From positions 1 through 64,000 of the forward strand of contig NZ_QKWJ01000033.1 in NCBI RefSeq assembly GCF_003353055.1: a DNA stretch of 64,000 nucleotides, read 5' to 3'. Under the pieces are notes generated by a model, which was not told the DNA's origin, searched no databases, and saw nothing but the letters and a program-made list of their open reading frames with translations. Made by a program: the position numbers and the translations under genes. Shown here piece after piece: positions 8,929-17,218 of this stretch. Source of the stretch: Cupriavidus lacunae (GTDB lineage Bacteria > Pseudomonadota > Gammaproteobacteria > Burkholderiales > Burkholderiaceae). Position 1 is the stretch's first letter. The number at the start of each line of letters is the position of its first letter.

Positions 8929-9597
8929 ATGACCCCGCAGGATACGCAAGCACTCGAAGTCTTCCTGACTCAGCTGACCCAGGCCCGCGCCAGCGCGAAG
9001 GACCCGCAGGCGGAGGCACTCATCGCCCAGGCGGTCGCGATACAGCCGGACGCCGCCTATTTGCTGGTCCAGCGAGCCATGCTGCTCGACCAGGCCTTAT
9101 CGACGGCAAAGGCGCAGATCGCTGCATTGCAGGGCCAGTTGCAGGCTGCGCAGGCCAACAGCTCCCGCAGCTTCATCGATCAGCAGAATGCGTGGGGCGC
9201 CAGTGCGAATCCTGCTGCCGCGACGCCCGTGCCTGCACCCGCCCAGACCGTGTCCCCCCCGCTGCAGTCCGCCCCGCCGCAGTCGCCCCGGCCGGGCTTC
9301 CTGAGCGGCGGGTTCGGCAGCACGCTGGGCAGTATCGCAACGACGGCCGCCGGCGTAGCCGGCGGTGCCTTCCTGTTCCAGGGTATCGAGAACCTGTTCG
9401 GCCACAGCAGCAAGAACGGGTTCCTGGGGCAGTCCGGCATGAACACGCCGGGAACGGAAACGAACGTCGTCAACAACTACTACGGGAACGATGGACAGGC
9501 ATCGGTCGCTGCGCGCGATTGGGAATCAGATAGCGGCAATCTCGATGCAGGCCTGAGCGACGACGGCTTCCTGGACGACGATTCGACCTTGATCTAG
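8929..9597 (+). CDS. DUF2076 family protein
   Basis: A 222-residue protein with the DUF2076 layout. An N-terminal helical segment (QALEVFLTQLTQARA, then AEALIAQAVAIQPDAAYLLVQR) leads into a coiled coil around residues 60-80. A proline- and alanine-rich linker follows, then a glycine-rich patch (GGFGSTLGSIATTAAGVAGG), an asparagine-rich NNYYGND segment and an acidic tail. DUF2076 proteins have been called periplasmic ligand-binding sensors, but no export signal is visible and function is uncertain. It appears monocistronic. Confidence 0.85.
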   Translation: MTPQDTQALEVFLTQLTQARASAKDPQAEALIAQAVAIQPDAAYLLVQRAMLLDQALSTAKAQIAALQGQLQAAQANSSRSFIDQQNAWGASANPAAATPVPAPAQTVSPPLQSAPPQSPRPGFLSGGFGSTLGSIATTAAGVAGGAFLFQGIENLFGHSSKNGFLGQSGMNTPGTETNVVNNYYGNDGQASVAARDWESDSGNLDAGLSDDGFLDDDSTLI

Positions 9598-9603
9598 CGT
9601 CAT

Positions 9604-9864
9604 CGCGCAGCCCGCCTGGCACGCCGGGTGCTGGAGCAAACAGTCTCCGGCGGCGTCACGATCAACGACTGCATCTGGCGCTTCGGCCAGGAGTCGCAGC
9701 CCTTTGGCGGCGTGGGCGCCTATCACGGCGAATGGGGGTTCCGAGCCTTCAGCAAGGAGAAGCCGGTCTTTCTGCAAGCGCCGGTGAATGGCATCGGCTT
9801 GCTGCACCCACCCTATGGCAAGACGTTCGAACGGATGGTCCGCCTGCTCAGGGCAATCACCTGA
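9604..9864 (+). pseudogene. C-terminal remnant of a coniferyl-aldehyde-type aldehyde dehydrogenase
   Basis: About 86 in-frame codons match the end of CalB-like aldehyde dehydrogenases: ARRVLEQTVSGGVTINDCIW, then FGGVG, AYHGEWGF and the terminal PPYGKTFERM. The catalytic and NAD-binding parts are missing, and a few residues normally between FGGVG and AYHGEWGF are also gone. It begins just seven bases after the DUF2076 stop. It is a decayed gene fragment, not a functional enzyme. Confidence 0.75.
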
Positions 9865-10147
9865 GGGCAACGTCCCTGCGCGGGCCGGGCTGGACTGCAC
9901 TGCCGCTGAGTGCCCACTGTTGCCAAAAACGGATATCCGCGCTGGTACGTGCCAGCCCCGCAAAAGGGCCGCCCGCACGACTGCCCGGCCCCTCCCCGCG
10001 TGTCCTCGCCCGATGCCCCGCCGCAAGGCCGGCCCAAAGGCCTTGCAGTTAGTACATTCCCCGGTGTGGCGATTGCCGATTCCGGCTAACGCCCCGCTCG
10101 ATCCGCTTCATAGACTGCCTCCATTCCGGTATCGACAGGAGACAGTC

Positions 10148-11362
10148 GTGAAGCACACAAGCAGGAGGGCAAGACGCGCCGTCAGTACGCCGCGGCTTGC
10201 CAGTTCCGCCACCCCCGCCACCCTGGCCGCCTTGCTTGGCTTATCGCTGGCTATGGCCGCGAGTGCCGCAAGCGCCGCAGACCTGCCGCCGGAAACGCTC
10301 ACCATGGCGAAGCTGGCGCCGGCCGACGAGAACCGCCTCTATATCTCCGACGTAGCCTTCCACCACATGGTCGACGGCCGCCTGCACGTTGTGGACGGCA
10401 AGCAGATGAAGTACCTGGGGCTGGTGCCGACCGGCTTCGGCGGGCAGTCGCTGCTGTCGCCGGACAAGCGCACCATTTACGTGGTCTCGACCTTCTACCC
10501 GCGCCTGTCGCGCGGCGAGCGCACCGACGTGGTCAGCCTGTACGATGCCGACACGCTGGCCTACCGCAGCGAGATCGTGATTCCGCCGCGCCACGCGCAG
10601 TCGTTGAATTACCGCGGCATCATCGCCACCTCGGCGGACGGTCGCTTCCTGTATGTGCAGAACGCCACGCCGGCCACCTCGGTCAGCATCGTCGACCTGA
10701 AGGAAAACAAGCTCGCTTCCGAGGTGCAGACGCCGGGTTGCTGGGGCATCTTTGCCAGCGCGGCTTCCAGCCAGCGCTTCCAGACCCTGTGCAGCGACGG
10801 CGCCATGCTGACCGTCGCGCATGATGTCAACGGGCAGCCTGCCGGCCAGAAGCGCAGCGCACGCATGTTCGATCCGCAGGAGGATCCGGTCTTCCTGCAT
10901 TCGGAGCGCATCGGCAACACGCTCTACTTCGTCTCCTTCAACGGCAACGTCTACACCGCCGACCTGTCGGGCGAAACCCCGTCCTTCGGCAAGCCCTGGC
11001 CCATTGTCAGCGCCGCCGACGCCAAGGCCGGGTGGAAGCCGGGTGGCTACCAGCTGTTCGCGCTGCACGCCGCGACGCAACGGCTCTACGTCGGCATGCA
11101 TCCGAAGAGCCGCGAAGGCTCGCACAAGACCCCCGCGGCCGAGATCTGGACCATCGACCTGGCCAGCCGCACGCGCGTGGCGCGCGCGCCGGGACAGAAC
11201 GCGCTGGCGCTGACCATCACGCAAGGCGCCAGCCCTACGCTGTATGCGCTCGATGCCGCCAAGGCCGGCGTGGTCGCGCTCGATCCCGCCAGCCGCCTGA
11301 AGCCGGTGGCGCGGGTGGATGGCGTCAGCGAGAACGCGGTGCAGGTGGAGGCCCACCAATGA
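10148..11362 (+). CDS. aauB: aromatic amine dehydrogenase heavy (alpha) subunit
   Basis: A 404-residue periplasmic beta-propeller of the amine dehydrogenase heavy-chain family (MauB/AauB). The N-terminus has an arginine-rich start and the hydrophobic LAALLGLSLAMAASAASA signal. Mature features include ENRLYISDVAFHHMVDGRL and LLSPDKRTIYVVSTFYPR. The gene starts with GTG at 10148 after an AGGAG site. It pairs with the TTQ light chain encoded three genes downstream. I assign it to AADH rather than methylamine dehydrogenase because the light chain is closely AADH-like. The stop overlaps the aauE start (ATGA), so the genes are translationally coupled. Confidence 0.9.
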   Translation: MKHTSRRARRAVSTPRLASSATPATLAALLGLSLAMAASAASAADLPPETLTMAKLAPADENRLYISDVAFHHMVDGRLHVVDGKQMKYLGLVPTGFGGQSLLSPDKRTIYVVSTFYPRLSRGERTDVVSLYDADTLAYRSEIVIPPRHAQSLNYRGIIATSADGRFLYVQNATPATSVSIVDLKENKLASEVQTPGCWGIFASAASSQRFQTLCSDGAMLTVAHDVNGQPAGQKRSARMFDPQEDPVFLHSERIGNTLYFVSFNGNVYTADLSGETPSFGKPWPIVSAADAKAGWKPGGYQLFALHAATQRLYVGMHPKSREGSHKTPAAEIWTIDLASRTRVARAPGQNALALTITQGASPTLYALDAAKAGVVALDPASRLKPVARVDGVSENAVQVEAHQ

Positions 11363-11916
11363 ACGCCGCCACGCTGATCGCCGACCCCGTGGTCACCGCC
11401 GCCTGCAGCGCGGCCGCGGCGCTGGTGCTGCTGCTGTCGGTGCTGCCCAAGCTGCGCGAGTTCGAGCGCTTCCACGCTGCCCTCGATGCGTACCGGTTGC
11501 TGCCCGCCGCGTGGAGCCGTGCCGCGGCGGTGGCCTTCGTCGCAGCCGAAGCCGGAGCCGCGCTGCTGCTGGTTGCACGACCGCTGCAGGCGACATCCGC
11601 CATCGCCGGCCTTGCCGTCGTGGGGCTTGCCACCGTTGCGGTGTGCATCAACCTGGCACGCGGCCGGCGCGATATCCGCTGCGGCTGCGGCAGCGATGCC
11701 GACAGCATGCCGCTGTCCGCTGGCCTGGTGATGCGCAATATCGCATTGCTCGCCGTGCTGGCCACGGCGGCGGCATCCGCCGCGACCGCACCGGTACGCG
11801 CGCTGGCGCCGCTCGACTTTGCCTGCGCCGGCTTCTGCGCGCTGGCCCTGCTGCTGATGTGGCTCGCGGCCACGCAACTGCTGGCCAACGCGGGACGCGC
11901 CCGTGCCCGCGCCTGA
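11359..11916 (+). CDS. aauE: MauE/AauE-type membrane protein for light-chain maturation
   Basis: A 185-residue integral membrane protein with about four or five hydrophobic spans and a CGCG motif (RRDIRCGCGSDADS) in a loop near residue 112. This is the pattern of MauE, which with MauD is required to export and correctly disulfide-bond the cysteine-rich light chain. Position between the heavy chain and the MauD homologue matches the aauBEDA order known from Alcaligenes faecalis. The start overlaps the aauB stop by four bases. Confidence 0.88.
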   Translation: MNAATLIADPVVTAACSAAAALVLLLSVLPKLREFERFHAALDAYRLLPAAWSRAAAVAFVAAEAGAALLLVARPLQATSAIAGLAVVGLATVAVCINLARGRRDIRCGCGSDADSMPLSAGLVMRNIALLAVLATAAASAATAPVRALAPLDFACAGFCALALLLMWLAATQLLANAGRARARA

Positions 11917-11948
11917 ACACCCTTTCCTTTCTTCTGACCGAGACCGTC

Positions 11949-12536
11949 ATGACTGCTCTTGTGATTGCCAATATCGTGCTCTGGATCGCCGTGCTCGCGC
12001 TCCTGCTTGGCCTGTACGCTCTGGCCCGCCAGGTCGGCATCCTTTATGAACGCGTGGCCCCGATGGGCGCGCTGGTGATCGACGCCGGCCCGCGCGTCGG
12101 CCAGCCGTTGCAGCCCTTCGCGCTGCAGGACATACGCGGCGGCGATATCGCCGTGGGCGGCCAGCAGGCTGGCGCCACGCTGCTGTTCTTCCTGTCGCCC
12201 ACCTGCCCCGTCTGCAAGAAGCTGATCCCGGTGCTGAAGTCGATCCGCGACAGCGAGCGTAGCTGGCTGCGCATCGTGCTGGCCTCGGACGGCGAGCAGC
12301 CCGAACACCTCGCCTTCCTGCGCCAGGCCGGCCTGGGCGAGTTCGAGTACGTGCTGTCGAAAGAGCTCGGCATGCACCTGCAGATCGGCAAGCTGCCTTA
12401 TGGCGTGCTGCTCGACCAGCAAGGCACGCTGCGCGCCAAGGGCCTGGTCAATTCGCGCGAGCAGCTGGAAAGCCTGTTCACCGCCATGGAGCTGAACGTG
12501 GCCTCGGTGCAGCAGTTCCTGGAAACCCACGCCTGA
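11949..12536 (+). CDS. aauD: MauD/AauD thioredoxin-like assembly protein
   Basis: A 195-residue membrane-anchored thioredoxin-fold protein. One N-terminal span (IANIVLWIAVLALLLGLYAL) is followed by a thioredoxin domain with SPTCPVCKKLIP, so the CXXC pair is CPVC. MauD proteins help form the six disulfides of the amine dehydrogenase small subunit in the periplasm. It sits between aauE and aauA, as in the mau and aau clusters. The ATG at 11949 is 33 bases after aauE. Confidence 0.9.
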   Translation: MTALVIANIVLWIAVLALLLGLYALARQVGILYERVAPMGALVIDAGPRVGQPLQPFALQDIRGGDIAVGGQQAGATLLFFLSPTCPVCKKLIPVLKSIRDSERSWLRIVLASDGEQPEHLAFLRQAGLGEFEYVLSKELGMHLQIGKLPYGVLLDQQGTLRAKGLVNSREQLESLFTAMELNVASVQQFLETHA

Positions 12537-12555
12537 GCGCACGGAGGACAACGTT

Positions 12556-13071
12556 ATGTGGTTCGACAACCTCTTCGAGCGCCAGACGCGCCGGGCCGCG
12601 CAGCGCGTCGGCCGCCGCAGCGTACTGGCCACGCTGGGCAAGGCAATGGTAGGCGGCCTGGCGCTGCCGGTGCTGCCCTTCGACCGCAGCGCGCATGCCG
12701 CGGCCGCGCACGGCGCGCGCACCGGCAAGCCGGCTGATGAAACCTCTTGCGACTACTGGAAGTACTGCGCGGTCGACGGCTTCCTGTGCTCGTGCTGCGG
12801 CGGCAGTTCCACCACCTGCCCACCCGGCACCGAGCCGTCGAAAGTGTCGTGGGTCGGCACCTGCCGCAACCCCGCGGACGGCAAGGACTACATGGTCAGC
12901 TACAACGACTGCTGCGGCAAAACCACCTGCGGCCGCTGCGAATGCAACACCAACGAGCGCGAGCGCCCGGGCTACAAGCTGGGCGTCCATAACGACGTCA
13001 ACTGGTGCATGAGCAACAGCAGCACCATGTTTCACTGCACCACCTCGATCATTCTCGGAGTCCAGGAATGA
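12556..13071 (+). CDS. aauA: aromatic amine dehydrogenase light (beta) subunit, TTQ-bearing
   Basis: A 171-residue light chain with a twin-arginine-like leader (GRRSVLATLGKAMVGG). The mature part is very cysteine-rich: SCDYWKYCAVDGFLCSCCGG, then CCGKTTCGRCECNT and FHCTTS. The two tryptophans that form tryptophan tryptophylquinone are Trp99 (KVSWVGTC) and Trp150 (NDVNWCM). They are 51 residues apart, the same spacing as in Alcaligenes faecalis AADH and in methylamine dehydrogenase. Sequence around them follows AADH closely. The protein oxidises primary aromatic amines in the periplasm. Its stop overlaps the next start by ATGA. Confidence 0.93.
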   Translation: MWFDNLFERQTRRAAQRVGRRSVLATLGKAMVGGLALPVLPFDRSAHAAAAHGARTGKPADETSCDYWKYCAVDGFLCSCCGGSSTTCPPGTEPSKVSWVGTCRNPADGKDYMVSYNDCCGKTTCGRCECNTNERERPGYKLGVHNDVNWCMSNSSTMFHCTTSIILGVQE

Positions 13072-13526
13072 AGCGCCTCTGTTTCCTCGCCGCCAGCGCG
13101 GCGCTGCTGGGCACCCTGCCCGCCACTGCCGCCGACCTCGCGGCGCAGGGCAAGGACCTGTTCGCCGCCAACTGCGCGGCTTGCCACAACACGGATGCCT
13201 CCGGCATCGCCGGGGTCGCGCCGCCGCTGGCCAATGCGCTGCGCGAGCGGCTGGGCTCGTCCGCCGGCCAGGCCTACCTGGCCAATGTGCTGGTGCACGG
13301 GCTGGCCGGCCCGATCGAATCGCAGGGCCAGTCCTTCAATGGCGTCATGCCGCCCTTTGCCGCGCTGCCGGACGCCTCGCTGCTGGCGGTCGTGGCGTGG
13401 CTCAGCACGCAGAACGGCCAGGCGGCCTCGGCCATCGGCGCCGATGTGCTCGCCAGGGCCCGTGCCGAACGCAAGACGCCCGGTGCCGTGCGCAAGCTGC
13501 GCGAGCAGCCGGCCGAGGCGCGCTGA
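13068..13526 (+). CDS. periplasmic monohaem cytochrome c of the aau operon
   Basis: A 152-residue protein with a Sec signal (FLAASAALLGTLPATAA) and one haem site CAACH near residue 39, in a class I cytochrome c fold (LAAQGKDLFAANCAACHNTD; GVAPPLAN). The start overlaps the aauA stop. In A. faecalis the gene after aauBEDA also encodes a small monohaem cytochrome c, so this is a candidate electron acceptor or relay for the dehydrogenase. That role is inferred from context. Confidence 0.87.
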   Translation: MKRLCFLAASAALLGTLPATAADLAAQGKDLFAANCAACHNTDASGIAGVAPPLANALRERLGSSAGQAYLANVLVHGLAGPIESQGQSFNGVMPPFAALPDASLLAVVAWLSTQNGQAASAIGADVLARARAERKTPGAVRKLREQPAEAR

Positions 13527-13527
13527 C

Positions 13528-13956
13528 ATGGACCGCGCCGCACTGCGCCGGGCGCTGGCCGGCCTCGCCGCCTGCGTGGCTGGCTGCCTGGCCGCCAGCG
13601 GCGCACACGCCGAAGGCAGGCTGCAGCGCGGCCAGGCCAGCTACATGCTGCATTGCTCCGGCTGCCACCTGCCCGACGCCTCCGGCAAACCCGCGGCCGG
13701 CATTCCCGACATGCGCCTCACCATACCGCAGCTGCTGCGCACGCCCGCGGGCCGCGCGTTCCTGGTGCAGGTGCCGGGCACATCCGGATCGGCCCTGACC
13801 GACGCGCAGATCGCCGAGCTGATGAACTGGATGCTGCCCGCGCTGACCGGCCAGCGCGACGTTGCCCCGTACACGACGCAGGAAGTGACCCGCTACCGCA
13901 ATGACCGGCTCGACGACGTGGCCGCGCACCGCGCCGCCATCCTGTCGGGCCGCTGA
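13528..13956 (+). CDS. second monohaem cytochrome c of the aau operon
   Basis: A 142-residue exported protein with one haem site, CSGCH, near residue 43 (LQRGQASYMLHCSGCHLPDA) and a cytochrome c helix LTDAQIAELMNWML. It begins one base after the preceding cytochrome gene. It may form an electron-transfer pair with that cytochrome, or take part in maturation of the dehydrogenase cofactor. The second possibility is only speculation because a diheme MauG-type protein is not seen in the cluster. Confidence 0.85.
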   Translation: MDRAALRRALAGLAACVAGCLAASGAHAEGRLQRGQASYMLHCSGCHLPDASGKPAAGIPDMRLTIPQLLRTPAGRAFLVQVPGTSGSALTDAQIAELMNWMLPALTGQRDVAPYTTQEVTRYRNDRLDDVAAHRAAILSGR

Positions 13957-14001
13957 ACCGACATCCTGACACACCGACAAATCGACAAATCGAGGAGACC
14001 C

Positions 14002-15501
14002 ATGGACACCCGCACCGACCTGCTTTTGCCTGCCACCCGCGCCTTCCTGCAACGCCCCAAACGCATGCTGATCGACGGCCAGTGGCCGACCGCCGCCGAC
14101 GGCGCCGTCTTTGTCACCGAAGACCCCGCCGCGGAGACTGCACTGGCCGAGGTACCCGCCGGCCAGGCCGCCGATGTCGACGCCGCGGTACAGGCGGCAC
14201 GCCGCGCCTTCGAGCACGGCGCCTGGGCCGCGATGCGCCCGTCCGACCGCGAGCGCCTGCTGTTGCGCCTGGCCGACCTGGTCGAGGCCAACGCCGATGA
14301 GCTGGCCCAGATCGAGGCACTCGACAACGGCAAGCCTGCCACCATGGCGCGTGCGGTCGACGTGGCCGGCGCGGCCGGCTTCCTGCGCTATATGGCCGGC
14401 TGGGCCACCAAGCTGCATGGCGAGAGCCTGGACGTATCGGTGCCGCTGGTGCGCGAGCGCGAGTTCGTGGCATTTACGCGGCAAGAGGCGGTGGGCGTGG
14501 TCGGCGCCATCATCCCGTGGAATTTCCCGCTGCTGATGGCGGCATGGAAGCTGGGGCCGGCGCTGGCCTGCGGCTGCACGGTGGTGCTCAAGCCGGCCGA
14601 GGAAACGCCGCTGTCGGCGCTGCGCCTGGGCGAGCTGGTCATGGAAGCCGGCTACCCGGCCGGCGTGGTCAATATCGTCACCGGCGACGGCGCGCATTGC
14701 GGCGCGGCGCTGGCCGCGCATCCGGGCGTGGACAAGATCGCCTTCACCGGCTCCACCGAGGTCGGCAAGCTGGTCGGCGGCGCGGCCATGCAGCGGCTGG
14801 CGCGGGTGACGCTGGAGCTGGGCGGCAAATCGCCGGTGATCATGCTCGACGACATGTCGCCCGCGGCGGCGGCAGCCGGCGCCGCGCAGGCGATCTTCTT
14901 CAACCAGGGCCAGGTGTGCACGGCAGGCTCGCGGCTGTACCTGCCGCGCAAGCATTTCGATGCCACGGTCGAGGCGCTCGCGGGCATCGCCAACGGCTTG
15001 CGGCTCGGCGCCGGCATCGAGCCGGACACGACCATGGGACCGCTGGTCTCGGCGCGCCAGCGCCAGCGCGTTGCGCACTATGTGCAGGCAGGCGTACAGG
15101 ACGGCGCCCAACTGATCTGCGGCGGCCCGGCCGAGATGCCGCGCGGGCATTTCTTCCGTCCGACGGTGCTGGCCAGGGCGCCCGAGACCGCCAGCGTGGT
15201 GCAGGAAGAGATCTTCGGGCCGGTGGTGGTCGCGCTGCCCTACGATGAGATCGATGAGGTGGTCGGCCGCGCCAACGGCACGCTGTTCGGGCTGGCGGCG
15301 TCGGTGTGGTCGAACGACCTGTCGCGGGTACACCGGCTGGCGCCGCGCATCAAGGCCGGCACGGTCTGGGTCAACTGCCATAACCTGCTCGACAACGCCA
15401 TGCCGTTCGGCGGCTTCAAGCAGTCGGGGCTCGGCCGCGAGATGGGCCGGGCGGTGTTCGACCACTATACCGAGACCAAGTCGGTGATGATCGCTGTCTG
15501 A
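14002..15501 (+). CDS. NAD(P)+-dependent aldehyde dehydrogenase
   Basis: A 499-residue cytosolic aldehyde dehydrogenase of normal full length. The proton-relay asparagine is in IIPWNFPLL, the cofactor loop is FTGSTEVGK, the general base is in LELGGKSPV, and the catalytic cysteine is in NQGQVCTAG. It is closest in feel to phenylacetaldehyde/betaine-type dehydrogenases. Following the amine dehydrogenase it should oxidise the aldehyde product, for example phenylacetaldehyde to phenylacetate; this is inferred from context. A GAGGAG ribosome site precedes the ATG. Confidence 0.9.
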   Translation: MDTRTDLLLPATRAFLQRPKRMLIDGQWPTAADGAVFVTEDPAAETALAEVPAGQAADVDAAVQAARRAFEHGAWAAMRPSDRERLLLRLADLVEANADELAQIEALDNGKPATMARAVDVAGAAGFLRYMAGWATKLHGESLDVSVPLVREREFVAFTRQEAVGVVGAIIPWNFPLLMAAWKLGPALACGCTVVLKPAEETPLSALRLGELVMEAGYPAGVVNIVTGDGAHCGAALAAHPGVDKIAFTGSTEVGKLVGGAAMQRLARVTLELGGKSPVIMLDDMSPAAAAAGAAQAIFFNQGQVCTAGSRLYLPRKHFDATVEALAGIANGLRLGAGIEPDTTMGPLVSARQRQRVAHYVQAGVQDGAQLICGGPAEMPRGHFFRPTVLARAPETASVVQEEIFGPVVVALPYDEIDEVVGRANGTLFGLAASVWSNDLSRVHRLAPRIKAGTVWVNCHNLLDNAMPFGGFKQSGLGREMGRAVFDHYTETKSVMIAV

Positions 15502-15535
15502 GCGCAGCGCATCCCTTGTTCCGACGAGAGCGACC

Positions 15536-17200
15536 ATGAAGACGAATCCCTCCATCCCCGCCACCGCCCCCACGGCCCCCCTGCCGCAGCCCGCCCGCCG
15601 CCAGTGGCTGGGCCGGCTGGCCGGCGCGGCACTGACCACGGCTGCCGCCGGCTCCGCCGCTTCCGCCATCTCGCGCCCGGCCGCAGCCGCGCCCGCCAGC
15701 GCGGGCGGCAATCCTGCCGGCCGCGCTGCCGACGGCGCGCCGGACCCGATCGTGATGATGCCGGCCTGGCAGTTGTCGCGCGAGATCCATGCCCGCCGGG
15801 TCTCGTGCCGGGAGGTCATGACGGCCTACCTGGCCCATATCGAGCGCGTCAATCCCGCCACCAACGCCATCGTCGCGCTGCGCGAACGCGACGTGCTGCT
15901 GCAGGAAGCCGCCGCCGCCGACCAGGCACTCGCCGGCGGCAGGTCGGCCGGCTGGATGCACGGCATGCCGCAGGCGCCCAAGGACCTGGCGCTGACGCGC
16001 GGCATCCGCACCACCTTCGGCTCGCCGATCTTCAAGGACAACGTGCCGACCACCGACGCCATCATCGTCGAACGCGCGCGCAAGGCCGGCGCCATCCTGA
16101 TCGGCAAGACCAATACGCCGGAGTTCGGGCTCGGCTCCCAGACCTTCAATCCGGTCTACGGCGCCACCCGCAACCCCTACGACACCACTCGCTGCGCCGG
16201 CGGCAGCAGCGGCGGCGCGGCCGCGGCGCTGGCGATGCGCATGCTGCCGGTGGCCGACGGCAGCGATTTCGGCGGCTCGCTGCGCAACCCGGCCGGCTAT
16301 TGCAACGTGTATGGCTTCCGCCCGTCGATGGGCCGCGTGCCCTACGGTCCCACGCCCGAGGTCTTCATGCAGCAACTGGGCTACGAGGGCCCGATGGGCC
16401 GCACCGTGGCCGACGTCGCGCTGCTGCTGGCCACGCAGGCGGGCCCCGACCCGCGCACGCCGCTGGCGCTGGAGCGCGACGCGGTGCTGGCCGGGCTCAC
16501 GCCGGACAACGTGATGGCAGCGCTTGCCGCCAACCTGAAGGGCAAGCGCGTGGCGTGGCTCGGCAACTGGGACGGCTACCTGTCAATGGAAGATGGCATC
16601 CTGCCGCTGTGCGAGCAGGCGCTGCAGGCATTCCCGGCCTTCGGCGTGTCGGTCGAGGCGATCAAGCCGCCGTTCGCACCGGAGCGCCTGTGGAAGACCT
16701 GGCTGGTGCACCGCCACTTCCTGGTCGGCAACGGCATGCTGCCCTTCTACCGCGACCCGGCCAAGCGCGCGCTGCTCAAGCCCGAGGCGGTGTGGGAAAT
16801 CGAAGGCGCGCTCAAGCTCAGCGCCAGCGACATCTACGCCGCCAGCGCGGACCGCAGCGCCTGGGCGCAGGCACTGCAGCAGGTCTTTGCCAACCATGAC
16901 TTCATCGCGGTGCCGACCGCGCAGGTGTTCCCGTTCGACGTGCGCGAGCCGTGGCCCAAGGCCATCGCCGGCAGGCAGATGGATACCTATCACCGCTGGA
17001 TGGAAGTGGTGTTCCCGTGGACGTTGTCGGGCTGCCCGGTCATCAGCGTGCCGGTGGGCTTCAGCCGCGACGGGCTGCCGATGGGCATGCAACTGGTCGG
17101 CCGTCCGCATGACGACCTTGGCGTGCTGCGCCTGGCGCGTGCCTACGAGCAGGAACGCGACTGGGTGGGCCGCCACCTGCCGCGCGCGATGATGGCTTAG
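15536..17200 (+). CDS. amidase-signature hydrolase with twin-arginine leader
   Basis: A 554-residue amidase-signature enzyme. The leader has ARRQWLGRLAGAALTTAAAG, suggesting Tat export. The Ser-cisSer-Lys triad regions are present: lysine in APKDLAL, cis-serine in GSDFGGSLRNPAG and nucleophile region in GGSSGGAAAAL. Substrate is unknown. As the last gene of the aau operon it might release amines from amides or act on toxic acyl-amides outside the cytoplasm; this is inference. It ends 18 bases before the convergent AraC gene. Confidence 0.88.
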   Translation: MKTNPSIPATAPTAPLPQPARRQWLGRLAGAALTTAAAGSAASAISRPAAAAPASAGGNPAGRAADGAPDPIVMMPAWQLSREIHARRVSCREVMTAYLAHIERVNPATNAIVALRERDVLLQEAAAADQALAGGRSAGWMHGMPQAPKDLALTRGIRTTFGSPIFKDNVPTTDAIIVERARKAGAILIGKTNTPEFGLGSQTFNPVYGATRNPYDTTRCAGGSSGGAAAALAMRMLPVADGSDFGGSLRNPAGYCNVYGFRPSMGRVPYGPTPEVFMQQLGYEGPMGRTVADVALLLATQAGPDPRTPLALERDAVLAGLTPDNVMAALAANLKGKRVAWLGNWDGYLSMEDGILPLCEQALQAFPAFGVSVEAIKPPFAPERLWKTWLVHRHFLVGNGMLPFYRDPAKRALLKPEAVWEIEGALKLSASDIYAASADRSAWAQALQQVFANHDFIAVPTAQVFPFDVREPWPKAIAGRQMDTYHRWMEVVFPWTLSGCPVISVPVGFSRDGLPMGMQLVGRPHDDLGVLRLARAYEQERDWVGRHLPRAMMA

Positions 17201-17218
17201 TTGCCTGTCAGCCGGCGG

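Noticed and set aside
10241-12728. Long minus-strand frames opposite aauB, aauE and aauD
   Set aside because: The plus-strand genes have signals, motifs and ribosome sites; the antisense frames have none.
13402-15819. 805-codon open frame on the minus strand across the cytochrome and aldehyde dehydrogenase genes
   Set aside because: It is antisense to clearly recognisable genes and is arginine-, glycine- and histidine-rich without any domain. High third-position GC makes such shadows common here.
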